Of a DNA stretch of 64,000 nt, positions 25,545 to 34,482 are shown in pieces; the first letter of the stretch is position 1; each line of letters begins with the position of its first letter. Made by a program: the position numbers and the translations under genes. The notes beneath the pieces are model-generated. The model was not told where the DNA came from and did no database searches. It was given only the letters and a program-made list of their open reading frames with translations. Source of the stretch: Chitinophaga qingshengii (GTDB taxonomy: Bacteria > Bacteroidota > Bacteroidia > Chitinophagales > Chitinophagaceae); the NCBI RefSeq assembly GCF_014529935.1, contig NZ_JACVFC010000001.1, forward strand, positions 1,488,001-1,552,000, given 5' to 3'.

Positions 25545-26507
25545 ATGCAATCTTCGTATATACGTTTCCGATATATCGCCGCGATCGCCGTACTGCTGAC
25601 CAGCATCGCCTGTAAAAAAGAGCTGCCGCTCAAATCGCCGGACTTCGACGCTACCGTAGCCAAAAACAGTTACAGCGTAAACGACACCATCGCATTTCAA
25701 TTCAGCGGACAGCCGGATTTTATTACGTTTTATGCCGGTCTTCCCGGCAGCCGCTATGAATACCGCGACCGCACCACACAAGCCGGTACGCCGGTATTAC
25801 AGTTTACCTCCGCGAGAGCGAATGGCAGTCAACCCAACTCCCTGCAGGTAATGGTATCCGCCGATTTCGCCGGCGTAGCTGCAGATACGGCCATTACGCT
25901 TGCCAACATCGGGAAAGCCAGCTGGACGGATATTACCGGCAAAGCGGTACTGTCTGCCGGCGCCGCTGCCAACTCCGGCCCGATCGATCTTTCGGACTTC
26001 GCCAACGCGGGGAAGCCTGTCTATCTCGCGTTCCGGTATACTGCTGTAGCCGGCTCCGTACAGAATAAGTGGACCATCACCAACCTGACGGTCAACAATA
26101 ACCTGAAAGATGGCACCACTTACCTGATCGGCAATCTCAATGCTTTTAACACTGCTATTATCAACTACGGCAACTCCAGCTTCAGCCCCGGATGGGTGTC
26201 CTACAAGATCGCCAACACCTATGCCTGGACTATCTCAGCAGGTACTTCACTGGTGATCACCGGCGCCACCAATAAAGACCTCGCCGCCCCGGCGGAGGCC
26301 TGGGTTTTCATGGGACCGCTGAACCTGCAAAAGGTCACACCGGATGCCGGCGTACCCATTAAAAACGTGGGAGAGAACATGAGTAAGTTTCCTTACAACT
26401 ACCAGTACACCACACCGGGTACCTATAAGGCTACTTTTGTAGGGGCCAACATCAACAAAGATCAACAGAAAAGTGTGGTAAAGACACTGGATATAACCAT
26501 ACGATAG
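25545..26507 (+). CDS. DUF5017-type surface lipoprotein
   Basis: 320 residues. Lipoprotein signal with lipobox TSIAC (cysteine about 23) followed by KKELPLKSPDFDATV; then a PKD-like beta sandwich (SYSVNDTIAFQFSGQPDFIT FYAG) and a second jelly-roll part with WVFMGPLNLQKVTPD, KFPYNYQYTTPGTYKATFV and a last strand KTLDITIR. DUF5017 proteins are found right after SusD in many loci and are taken for surface glycan-binding proteins. It starts 11 bases after SusD. Confidence 0.85.
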   Translation: MQSSYIRFRYIAAIAVLLTSIACKKELPLKSPDFDATVAKNSYSVNDTIAFQFSGQPDFITFYAGLPGSRYEYRDRTTQAGTPVLQFTSARANGSQPNSLQVMVSADFAGVAADTAITLANIGKASWTDITGKAVLSAGAAANSGPIDLSDFANAGKPVYLAFRYTAVAGSVQNKWTITNLTVNNNLKDGTTYLIGNLNAFNTAIINYGNSSFSPGWVSYKIANTYAWTISAGTSLVITGATNKDLAAPAEAWVFMGPLNLQKVTPDAGVPIKNVGENMSKFPYNYQYTTPGTYKATFVGANINKDQQKSVVKTLDITIR

Positions 26508-26516
26508 GCCATACAG

Positions 26517-26546
26517 GTAAGCCTCCGGAACGTTCCGGAGGCTTAC
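26517..26546 (+). terminator. Terminator-like hairpin after the DUF5017 gene
   Basis: Perfect 14-bp inverted repeat GTAAGCCTCCGGAA / TTCCGGAGGCTTAC with only CG between the arms, nine bases after the stop at 26507. The tail CCTTTATCTTCC is a poor T run. It may lower expression of the two genes that follow. Confidence 0.6.
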
Positions 26547-26675
26547 CCTTTATCTTCCCTGAAAATTCCCTCGTTCATATCAAAAAGACTTTTTATCTTT
26601 CCATTGTACCAGGCCCCTATAGCAGAGCTTTCCCCCGACAGACAATTATTCCTGAAACCCTGCCGTATCACACAC

Positions 26676-27578
26676 ATGACTATACGTATTCTGACAGGCA
26701 TCCTTGCCTTTCTTTTTTACGCGGGTTGTCTCCAGGCACAGGCGCCGGCCGGCGTACATAGCTACCTCGAAACCATTGACATCGCTACCGGCAAACGCCG
26801 CGTGGTGTATTCCGAAGCGGCCCTGCTGGAAGCACCTAACTGGTCGAAAGATGGCCGTTACCTTCTTTTCAACAAAAAAGGCAGGTTATACCGGTACTGG
26901 CTAAACGACCGTATCGTGGACGAGTTACCTTTTGACAGTACCCTGCAGGCCAACAACGATCACGGTTTCTCTCCGGATGGCTCTCAACTGGCTATCAGCG
27001 GCGGTATCAGCGGTTCCCATATTTTCACCGCTTCCGCTGAAGGTGGTCCTTTGCAACAACTCACCGCACAGTCGCCCTCCTACTGGCATGGCTGGAGTCC
27101 TGACAGTAAAACGCTGGCTTTCGTCGGACTTCGTAACGGCGACTTCGATATCTACACCATTCCCGCTGCCGGAGGCCCCGAAAAGCGCCTCACCCGGGAG
27201 AAAGGCCTGGATGACGGGCCGGACTATTCTCCCGATGGCCGGTACATTTATTTCAATTCCTATCGCAGCGGCCGCATGCAGATCTGGCGGATGGCCGCTG
27301 ATGGCCGCGACCCGGAGCAGCTCACCGACGACCGCTATGCTAATTGGTTTCCGCATCCCTCGCCCAACGGGAGATGGGTGGTATTTCTCAGCTTCATGGA
27401 AGACCAGCGCCAGGAACACCCTTTCGGAAAAGACGTGCAACTACGTTTACTCGACATCGTTACACAGACCGTTCGTGATTTAACACCGGTTTTCTTTGGG
27501 GGACAAGGCACAATCAATGTACCTTCGTGGTCACCCGATGGCCGGAAACTAGCCTTTGTATCATATCGTATACCCTGA
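26676..27578 (+). CDS. Secreted TolB-like WD40/PD40 beta-propeller protein
   Basis: 300 residues from ATG 26676, which gives a proper signal peptide ([20 protein letters not shown] then AQ); an upstream in-frame start at 26604 would put 24 polar residues in front. Several PD40 blades are seen: [91 protein letters not shown] and [17 protein letters not shown] binding or scaffold role in the periplasm is likely; some such proteins in Bacteroidota accompany glycoside hydrolases. Followed 33 bases later by GH3. Confidence 0.87.
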   Translation: MTIRILTGILAFLFYAGCLQAQAPAGVHSYLETIDIATGKRRVVYSEAALLEAPNWSKDGRYLLFNKKGRLYRYWLNDRIVDELPFDSTLQANNDHGFSPDGSQLAISGGISGSHIFTASAEGGPLQQLTAQSPSYWHGWSPDSKTLAFVGLRNGDFDIYTIPAAGGPEKRLTREKGLDDGPDYSPDGRYIYFNSYRSGRMQIWRMAADGRDPEQLTDDRYANWFPHPSPNGRWVVFLSFMEDQRQEHPFGKDVQLRLLDIVTQTVRDLTPVFFGGQGTINVPSWSPDGRKLAFVSYRIP

Positions 27579-27611
27579 CATGCCCTGCCAACAGGCTTTA
27601 AAATACACGAG

Positions 27612-29882
27612 ATGAAGAAGATATTAATCGGACTACTGATGGTAGTCGCCATGGAAACACATGCACAGGATGCAAAAATGAATGCCTACATCAACAACCT
27701 GATGGGCAAAATGACATTAGAAGAAAAAATCGGTCAACTCAACCTGGTAGTACCGGGAGGGGGCACCGTTACCGGTTCGGTGGTCAGCCAGGGAGTGGAT
27801 GATAATATCCGTAAAGGCAACGTAGGCGGACTTTTCGGCATCACCGGTCCCGATAAAATCCGTAAAATACAGGACATCGCCGTTAAAAATTCCCGCCTGC
27901 ATATCCCTCTTATTTTCGGGCTGGACATTATCCACGGGCACAAAACCATTTTCCCTATTCCATTAGGTCTCTCCGCTTCCTGGGATATGGGACTGATAGA
28001 ACGCAGCGCCCGTATTGCTGCGCAGGAAGGTACCGCTGACGGTCTCTCCTGGGCCTACTCCCCCATGGTAGACATCAGCCGCGATCCGCGATGGGGCCGT
28101 ATTGCAGAAGGTTCCGGTGAAGACCCTTACCTGGGCTCCCGCATCGCCGAAGCCATGGTGCGAGGCTACCAGGGCAAAGATTACAGTCAGGGTAACACCC
28201 TCATGGCCTGCGTAAAACACTTCGCCCTCTACGGCGCCGCAGAAGGAGGCCGCGACTACAACTCCGTAGACATGAGCCGCATCAAAATGTACCAGTACTA
28301 TCTCCCTCCCTATAAAGCCGCCATCGATGCCGGCGCAGGCAGTATCATGACCTCCTTCAACGATGTGGATGCGGTGCCCGCAACGGCCAACAAATGGCTG
28401 CTCTCCGACCTGCTCCGCAAACAATGGGGCTTCAAAGGTCTGGTAGTAAGCGACTACACCGCTGTCAATGAAATGATGGCCCATGGCCTGGGCGACCTGC
28501 AAACGGTATCCGCCCTGGCACTCAAAGCCGGTCTGGATATGGATATGGTGGGCGAAGGATTCCTGACCACCCTGAAAAAATCATTACAGGAAGGTAAAGT
28601 AACACTGCAGGACATTAACAATGCCTGCCGCCGCGTACTGGAAACCAAGTACAAACTGGGACTCTTCGAAGATCCCTATCGTTATATCAAAGAAGACCGC
28701 CCCGCTAAAGATATCCTCACACCGGCCAACAGAAGCGCTGCGCGTGAAATTGCGGCCCGTTCCTTCGTGCTGCTGAAGAATGAACGGCAAACACTGCCGC
28801 TGGCCGGCAAAGGCACCATTGCCCTCGTAGGTCCGCTGGCCGACAGCAAAAACAACATGCTCGGCACCTGGGCCGTATCCGGCGACCTGCAACAGGCCAT
28901 CACTGTCCGCGAAGGTATCCGTAACGTAGCCGGCAACAACGTAAAAGTACTGTACGCCAAAGGCGCCAACCTTACCGACGATACCACGCTCGCCAAAAAT
29001 GTGAATGTATTCGGCCCCCGTGCCGAAATGGACAGCCGTACCCCCGAAGCCATGCTGCAGGAAGCGCTCGATGCCGCTAACAAAGCCGATGTGGTAGTTG
29101 CCGTATTGGGTGAAGCCTCCGAAATGAGCGGTGAAAGTGCCAGCCGCAGCAACCTCGACATTCCCGAAAGCCAGCAGATACTGCTTAAAGCACTGGTGAA
29201 AACCGGTAAACCGGTGGTACTCGTACTCATGAATGGCCGTCCGCTCACCCTTACCTGGGAAGATGCTCATGTGACTGCCATCCTTGATACCTGGTTTGCC
29301 GGCACCGAAGCAGGCAATGCCATCGCTGATGTGTTGTTTGGCCATTACAACCCATCCGGCAAAATCACTGCCAGCTTCCCCCGTAACGTAGGACAGATAC
29401 CGGTCTTTTACAATCATAAACATACCGGCCGCCCACTGGAAGGCAACACTTTCCAGAAATTCAAATCCGATTACCTCGATGTTCCCAATACACCGCTGTA
29501 TCCTTTTGGTTATGGCCTCAGCTACACCACCTTCGCCTACAGCGATGTGAAAGTAAGCAAGTCAAACCCCGCCGGTAACGAAACCATCACTGCCAGTGTC
29601 ACCGTTACCAACACCGGCAAATACGCAGGCGAAGAAGTAGTGCAGCTCTACCTCAGCGACCCCGTAGCCTCGGTTACCCGCTCCGTTCAGGACCTCATCG
29701 GTTTCCGTAAAATATCCCTGCAACCCGGCGAAAGCAAGGAAGTATCTTTCCCCATTTCCACACAGGACCTGAAGTTCTATAACAGCAACCTCCAGTATGT
29801 ATGGGAACCCGGTGAATTCATCATCCGCATTGGTACCAGCTCTGCGGAAACGAAGCCGGCGAAGATTGTTTGGAGCAAATAA
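27612..29882 (+). CDS. bglX: Glycoside hydrolase family 3 beta-glucosidase (BglX type)
   Basis: 756 residues. Signal peptide (1-19), catalytic barrel (YSPMVDISRDPRWGRIAEGS, CVKHFALYGAAEGGRDYN), the nucleophile aspartate in GLVVSDYTAV, the second alpha/beta domain with GEASEMSGESASR that supplies the acid/base residue, and a C-terminal fibronectin III-like domain (YAGEEVVQLYLSDPVASVTR, QPGESKEVSF). Length and motifs match periplasmic BglX enzymes that remove terminal beta-linked glucose. It points to a beta-glucan or beta-glucoside substrate for PUL 1. Confidence 0.95.
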   Translation: MKKILIGLLMVVAMETHAQDAKMNAYINNLMGKMTLEEKIGQLNLVVPGGGTVTGSVVSQGVDDNIRKGNVGGLFGITGPDKIRKIQDIAVKNSRLHIPLIFGLDIIHGHKTIFPIPLGLSASWDMGLIERSARIAAQEGTADGLSWAYSPMVDISRDPRWGRIAEGSGEDPYLGSRIAEAMVRGYQGKDYSQGNTLMACVKHFALYGAAEGGRDYNSVDMSRIKMYQYYLPPYKAAIDAGAGSIMTSFNDVDAVPATANKWLLSDLLRKQWGFKGLVVSDYTAVNEMMAHGLGDLQTVSALALKAGLDMDMVGEGFLTTLKKSLQEGKVTLQDINNACRRVLETKYKLGLFEDPYRYIKEDRPAKDILTPANRSAAREIAARSFVLLKNERQTLPLAGKGTIALVGPLADSKNNMLGTWAVSGDLQQAITVREGIRNVAGNNVKVLYAKGANLTDDTTLAKNVNVFGPRAEMDSRTPEAMLQEALDAANKADVVVAVLGEASEMSGESASRSNLDIPESQQILLKALVKTGKPVVLVLMNGRPLTLTWEDAHVTAILDTWFAGTEAGNAIADVLFGHYNPSGKITASFPRNVGQIPVFYNHKHTGRPLEGNTFQKFKSDYLDVPNTPLYPFGYGLSYTTFAYSDVKVSKSNPAGNETITASVTVTNTGKYAGEEVVQLYLSDPVASVTRSVQDLIGFRKISLQPGESKEVSFPISTQDLKFYNSNLQYVWEPGEFIIRIGTSSAETKPAKIVWSK

Positions 29883-29932
29883 TACCTGATTATTATTCGC
29901 AGGAAACAAAGGAAAATCACAACGGGAATAAA

Positions 29933-29978
29933 AAAATAAAAACAGCCATGGCATCTTGTCCATGGCTGTTTTTATTTT
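29933..29978 (+). terminator. Strong two-way terminator between GH3 and SDR genes
   Basis: Perfect 19-bp inverted repeat (29933-29951 and 29960-29978) with core ACAGCCATGG / CCATGGCTGT, loop CATCTTGT, and T-rich runs on both strands. It closes PUL 1 and the convergent SDR gene. Confidence 0.9.
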
Positions 29979-30046
29979 CATCTACCTAAATAATAGCCGC
30001 CCAAATCACGAATCAGCGAAATCAGCAGTAATCATATCCGTCACTG

Positions 30047-30811
30047 TTAGAGATGTATTCCTCCCGATACCTCTATCCGTTGCCCGTTAATCCATCTGCC
30101 ATCTTCTGTCAGCAGGAAAGCCACTACGCCGCCGATATCCTCCGGTAGCCCCACACGTCCCAGTGCGGTAGCATTCGCGATATTCTTGTTGATCTCCGGC
30201 GTATCCCTTACACGGCCGCCTCCAAAATCGGTTTCAATAGCGCCCGGTGCAACGGAATTAACCGCGATACGGCGTGGCCCCAGTTCCAGCGCCAGGTAAC
30301 GGGTGAGGGAATCTACGGCGCTTTTCATGGAACCATAAATAGCGCTGCCGGCATAGGCAAAACGGGCCAGACCGGAAGAAAGATTAATAATCCGGCCACC
30401 ATCGTTGAGCAAAGGCAAAGCCTGCTGTGTCAGGAAAAACACACCTTTATAGTGAATGTTTAATGCAGTGTCGAATTCTTCTTCGGTAGCTTCTGCGAAA
30501 GGTTTATACAAGGCTGTACCGGCATTGTTCACCAGGAAGTCAAAATGATCTGCCTGGAAAATATCTGCCAGCACTGTTTTCAGCCGGCGGAAGAAATCAG
30601 GAAACCCTTTGATATTACTGCTATCCAGCTGAAGGGCAGCTGCTTTACCACCGCTTTTTTCAATGGCCGCTACCACTGCATCGGCCTCGTCTTTACGGCT
30701 GTGATAGGTGATCACCACATCGATACCTTTTTCTGCAATGCGTAAAGCCATATTTCTACCTAGTCCGCGGCTACCGCCGGTTACCAGTGCTATTTTTTTC
30801 CGGGATGTCAT
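30047..30811 (-). CDS. Short-chain dehydrogenase/reductase
   Basis: 254 residues from the ATG at 30811 (MTSRKKIALVTGG); a longer in-frame start at 30901 is rejected because it lies upstream of the promoter box. Rossmann motif TGGSRGLG (NADP-type, Arg after the Ser), NNAG near 92, catalytic Ser and Tyr-x3-Lys in SSGLARFAYAGSAIYGSMKS, then VAPGAIETDF and GRWINGQRIEVSGG. A classical SDR; substrate unknown. Divergent from an AraC regulator at 30958, which likely controls it. Confidence 0.92.
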   Translation of the reverse strand: MTSRKKIALVTGGSRGLGRNMALRIAEKGIDVVITYHSRKDEADAVVAAIEKSGGKAAALQLDSSNIKGFPDFFRRLKTVLADIFQADHFDFLVNNAGTALYKPFAEATEEEFDTALNIHYKGVFFLTQQALPLLNDGGRIINLSSGLARFAYAGSAIYGSMKSAVDSLTRYLALELGPRRIAVNSVAPGAIETDFGGGRVRDTPEINKNIANATALGRVGLPEDIGGVVAFLLTEDGRWINGQRIEVSGGIHL

Positions 30812-30837
30812 AAATACTTTTTTTTGTTTGAATAATA

Positions 30838-30845
30838 CAAAGGTA
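30838..30845 (-). promoter_or_regulatory. Promoter -7 element of the SDR gene
   Basis: Minus-strand TACCTTTG, a perfect TAnnTTTG box, 27 bases before the start at 30811. It decides the start codon choice for the SDR gene. Confidence 0.6.
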
Positions 30846-30940
30846 GAACCGTTATTGTTGCGGCTGGTTGTGCGTATCAATCCATTATTTGCAAAATTCA
30901 AATCAGGGGAAGATGACCGGCATTTCGTACCTTCGGATAC

Positions 30941-30957
30941 TGTAAATCCGATTTACA
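30941..30957. promoter_or_regulatory. 17-bp palindrome abutting the AraC start codon
   Basis: TGTAAATC-C-GATTTACA is a perfect palindrome with one central base; its last base touches the ATG at 30958. A -7-like TACCTTCG lies at 30928-30935, so the palindrome covers the likely transcription start. It could be an operator for autoregulation or a hairpin that hides the start codon. Confidence 0.55.
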
Positions 30958-31848
30958 ATGGATATTAGTACGCTGGAAGATTTCTATAAAAAAACCAAAA
31001 CCCGGGAACCGGAAGATGCTCACCGGGAGATCGGCCATTTTAACGTGTTTAAAACGGAAGAGGTCAGCAAACATGTGATGCCCTACAACCGGCGCGCTTA
31101 CTATAAAATCAGCCTTATATTGGGAAAAAACCGCGCAGAATATGCGGACAAGGTCATACACATCGAAAAAAATGCCCTGCTGTTTGCTACACCAAGAATT
31201 CCCTACAATTGGGTACCACTGGACGACGACCAGCACGGTATCTTCTGTATTTTCAACGACGAATTCCTCACCCGCCATAAAAGCGGGGTGATACTGGAAG
31301 AGCTGCCCATCTATCGTCCCGGTGGTGTGCCGGTATTCCAGCTGTCCGATGAAGAGGCCGGTGAAATCCGGCACATCTTTCAGAAAATGCACAAGGAGCT
31401 GACGTCTGACTATCTTTATAAATACGACCTGCTGCGCAACTACGTCATGGAACTTATTCATTACGGCCAGAAACTACAGCCGGTCGGCATTTTAAACCCC
31501 GCACACAATGCAGCCGCCAGGGTATCCTCCCTGTTCACCGAACTGCTGGAACGGCAGTTTCCGGTAGCTTCCCCGCAACACCGCATCCGGCTGCGCACCG
31601 CAAAAGACTATGCCGACCAGCTGGCGGTACATGTCAATCATCTCAATAAAGTATTAAAGGAACAAACCGGCAAAACGACTACGGAAGCCATCAGCAGCAG
31701 AATACTGCAGGAGGCCAAAATATTGCTGAAACAAACAGACTGGAGCATCTCTGAAATTGCCTACAGTCTTGGCTTTGAAGAACTCGCCCATTTCTCTAAT
31801 TTCTTCCGTAAACAAACATCGATAGCACCCAATGCCTTCAGGGGATAA
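30958..31848 (+). CDS. AraC-family transcriptional regulator
   Basis: 296 residues. N-terminal cupin-like sensor domain (about 20-150, VMPYNRRAYYKISLILG, NALLFATPRIPYNWVP) and C-terminal double helix-turn-helix (YADQLAVHVNHLNKVLKEQT, ILQEAKILLKQTDWSISEIA, YSLGFEELAHFSNFFRKQTS, APNAFR). Divergent from the SDR gene with a short shared control region; pairs of this sort usually control the reductase in answer to its substrate. Confidence 0.92.
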   Translation: MDISTLEDFYKKTKTREPEDAHREIGHFNVFKTEEVSKHVMPYNRRAYYKISLILGKNRAEYADKVIHIEKNALLFATPRIPYNWVPLDDDQHGIFCIFNDEFLTRHKSGVILEELPIYRPGGVPVFQLSDEEAGEIRHIFQKMHKELTSDYLYKYDLLRNYVMELIHYGQKLQPVGILNPAHNAAARVSSLFTELLERQFPVASPQHRIRLRTAKDYADQLAVHVNHLNKVLKEQTGKTTTEAISSRILQEAKILLKQTDWSISEIAYSLGFEELAHFSNFFRKQTSIAPNAFRG

Positions 31849-32955
31849 CTATCCCAGGTGCAGGTCCACCCGGCGGCCTGTTTTCACCGACTGATAAATA
31901 GCGTCGATGATCTGCAGGTCTTTTAATGCTTCTTCCCCGTTGACCGGCACCAGCGGCTGTTTACCTTCCAGCAGGATGCCAGCCATCTCGTCCATCTGCA
32001 CGGTTTGATGCGTTTTATGTGGTTGTGTAAGTTCGCCTTTATGCGTACGCCCGCGGATAGGACCATACCCGGTAGAAGGCTGCAGCTCCGCGAAACCTTT
32101 CTCACCGTTTAAAAAGAAACGATCGAGGTAATTCATGTTGTAAGTGGATAAACAGGAAGCGACGGTACCATCCGGAAAGCCCAGCTGGAACTGTATGGTC
32201 TCATCTACGCCTTCCTTAAATTTCACCGGGTCGGTTTTGGTTTCCTGTGCCGTCACCCATACCGGCTCTGCACCCACCATGTAACGGGCGCCGTTGAGCG
32301 CATAAATACCGATGTCCATCATGGAACCGCCGCCAGCCAGGGCTTTGTTGAGCCGCCATTGAGTGGGGTCGCCAATACGGAAACCACACTGCCCCTGGAA
32401 AAACATAATTTTTCCAAACTCGCCGGCATTGCGCATCCTTATCACTTCCAGCGTCTTGGGTTCAAAATGCATGCGGTAACCTACCAACAACTGTACACCG
32501 GCCTTTTTACAGGCGGCAATCATTTCCCGGCCTTCCCTGGCATTGAGCGCCATAGGCTTTTCACAGATCACATGTTTGCCTGCGGCGGCAGCGCGCAGCA
32601 CATTATCATGATGCAGGGCATTGGGTGTGGTCACATATACCACATCGATATCCGGATTGTTTTTGATTTGATCGAATGTATCGTAACTGTAGCAGTTCTT
32701 TTCGGGGATAGCGTATTTGTTTTGCCAGTCTTTTATTTTGGAAGGCGTACCACTGACAATGCCGGTGAGTTTGGCTTTGGTGCAGGACTGCATCGCTTCC
32801 GCCACGCGGTTGGCATAACCGCCAAGGCCCATCAGGGCGACTTTCAATACCGGCCCATCATACCGGGACATGGCAGCCAGGCTGGACAACGACGTCAGCG
32901 GGATAGCCATGGTGGCGGCCGCCACCTGTTGCAGAAAATTACGGCGTGTATGCAT
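31849..32955 (-). CDS. Tat-exported Gfo/Idh/MocA-family oxidoreductase
   Basis: 368 residues from the ATG at 32955, which starts MHTRRNFLQQVAAATMAIPL, a twin-arginine signal (RRNFLQ). NAD(P)-binding GLGGYANRVAEAM, then VYVTTPNALHHDNVLRAAAA, the signature GKHVICEKPMALNA with the catalytic Lys, and a C-terminal beta domain ending DLQIIDAIYQSVKTGRRVDL. Similar to glucose-fructose oxidoreductase, which is also Tat-exported with bound cofactor. Last gene of PUL 2, 90 bases after the sulfatase gene. It would oxidise or reduce a sugar in the periplasm. Confidence 0.9.
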   Translation of the reverse strand: MHTRRNFLQQVAAATMAIPLTSLSSLAAMSRYDGPVLKVALMGLGGYANRVAEAMQSCTKAKLTGIVSGTPSKIKDWQNKYAIPEKNCYSYDTFDQIKNNPDIDVVYVTTPNALHHDNVLRAAAAGKHVICEKPMALNAREGREMIAACKKAGVQLLVGYRMHFEPKTLEVIRMRNAGEFGKIMFFQGQCGFRIGDPTQWRLNKALAGGGSMMDIGIYALNGARYMVGAEPVWVTAQETKTDPVKFKEGVDETIQFQLGFPDGTVASCLSTYNMNYLDRFFLNGEKGFAELQPSTGYGPIRGRTHKGELTQPHKTHQTVQMDEMAGILLEGKQPLVPVNGEEALKDLQIIDAIYQSVKTGRRVDLHLG

Positions 32956-33007
32956 AAACGGGAATTTTAACGTACCTAATAGTACAAAAAAATATGCGTT
33001 CATGCAA

Positions 33008-33037
33008 CACAGCCAGCCCGATAACGGACTGGCTGTG
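33008..33037. terminator. Hairpin between sulfatase and oxidoreductase genes
   Basis: CACAGCCAG / CTGGCTGTG (33008-33016 and 33029-33037) extended by CCG / CGG inside. A T-rich run (GTTTTTATTTT) follows only on the plus strand. On the minus strand it lies eight bases after the sulfatase stop, so it may be a weak terminator or a processing site. Confidence 0.42.
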
Positions 33038-33044
33038 GATGTTT

Positions 33045-34472
33045 TTATTTTGTTATCAGCGGAAACACCGGACTTTCGAGGTGTGCCTCCTGCATATAAC
33101 CTTCTATTTTTTTGACAATATCCGGATGAGCTGCGGCCACGTTATGCTGCTCTGCCGGGTCTTTATCGAGGTTGTACAGTTCCAGCGGCGCCTGCGCATT
33201 TTTCATCACGCCTTTACGGAAACCTTTCCATTTACCCATTCTGACGGCCTGGGTGCCATTATCTTCATGAAACTCCCAGTACAGGTAAGTATGCTGTGCC
33301 TGTTTACCTTTACCCGTGAGGGTAGGCACGATAGACACCCCATCGGTATAAGGCGGCTTAGGCGCACCGGCGATCTGCGTAAACGTAGGCATGAGGTCCC
33401 AGAAGGCGCCCATGAAGTTGCTACGGCTGTCAGCTTTCACTTTACCCGGCCATTTAACGATGAAGGGCGTACGAATACCACCTTCATACAAATCGCGCTT
33501 GTAACCACGCAAGCCACCGGAACCGTTAAAGAATACCGGATCAGCGCCGCCTTCCCGGTGTGCGCCATTATCGCTGGTGAAGATGACAATTGTATTTTGG
33601 GTAAGTCCCAGCTGGTCCAGCTTGTCGAGGATCTGGCCTACATAGGCATCCAGACGGCTGACCATGGCGGCGTAAGTGGCATGCGGTTTTTCCACGGAGG
33701 CATAACCCGGTACCAGTGCACCCGGACCATAATCATTGCCTTTATAAGGCTTTTCTTCAAAAGCATTTTCATACTGTTTGTAGTACTGGTCATCAGGTCC
33801 CTGTAATTCCGCATGCGGCAGGATAGACGGTACAAACAGGAAGAAAGGTTTGTTACGGTTGTTTTCAATAAAAGCCAATGTCTGCTGTTGGATTAACTCC
33901 GGCGCATATACTTTTTTCTGCGTGAGATCATTGCCTTCCAGCTCAATGCGTGTATTGTTGCTCCACAGATGTGTGGGATAATAACGATGTGATTGACGCT
34001 GGCAGTTGTACCCGTAAAATACATCGAAACCTTTTTTATCAGGCGCACCGCTGGTGCCTACCATCCCCAGTCCCCACTTACCGAAAGCGCCGGTTACATA
34101 CCCTGCCTGCTGCAACATTTTAGCGTAGCTCTGAACGGTGTCTGCCAGCGGTTCCTGGCCTTCCGGCTGTATCTCCTTGTTGCCGCGCACAAAAGTATGG
34201 CCGGTATGCTGACCGGTCAGCAGCGAAGAACGGGAAGGCGCACAGACGGAGGTGCCGGCATAAAAACGGGTGAACAACATGCCCTGATGCGCCAGCCGGT
34301 CTATATTGGGTGTTTTGATTTTTTGCTGACCATAAACGCCCAGGTCGCCGTATCCCAGGTCATCAGCCAGGATAAACACGATGTTGGGCCGCTGCCGGGC
34401 CTGTAAAGACACCCCTGCCAGCAATAGGACTGACAGGAGCGGAAGAGCAATTTTTTTCATCATCACGTTCAT
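33045..34472 (-). CDS. Sulfatase (formylglycine-dependent, S1 family)
   Basis: 475 residues. Signal peptide (1-25), calcium-binding ADDLGYGD (36-43), and the maturation motif CAPSR with C77 (SVCAPSRSSLLTG) that becomes formylglycine; further MLQQAGYVTGAFGKWGLG, HAELQGPD, FTSDNGAHREGG and IRTPFIVKWPGK. The Cys type needs an anaerobic-type or FGE maturation enzyme, not seen in the window. It removes sulfate esters from a glycan or other substrate. Ten bases downstream of SusD in PUL 2, which suggests a sulfated glycan as substrate. Confidence 0.95.
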   Translation of the reverse strand: MNVMMKKIALPLLSVLLLAGVSLQARQRPNIVFILADDLGYGDLGVYGQQKIKTPNIDRLAHQGMLFTRFYAGTSVCAPSRSSLLTGQHTGHTFVRGNKEIQPEGQEPLADTVQSYAKMLQQAGYVTGAFGKWGLGMVGTSGAPDKKGFDVFYGYNCQRQSHRYYPTHLWSNNTRIELEGNDLTQKKVYAPELIQQQTLAFIENNRNKPFFLFVPSILPHAELQGPDDQYYKQYENAFEEKPYKGNDYGPGALVPGYASVEKPHATYAAMVSRLDAYVGQILDKLDQLGLTQNTIVIFTSDNGAHREGGADPVFFNGSGGLRGYKRDLYEGGIRTPFIVKWPGKVKADSRSNFMGAFWDLMPTFTQIAGAPKPPYTDGVSIVPTLTGKGKQAQHTYLYWEFHEDNGTQAVRMGKWKGFRKGVMKNAQAPLELYNLDKDPAEQHNVAAAHPDIVKKIEGYMQEAHLESPVFPLITK

Positions 34473-34482
34473 ATTTTACGGG

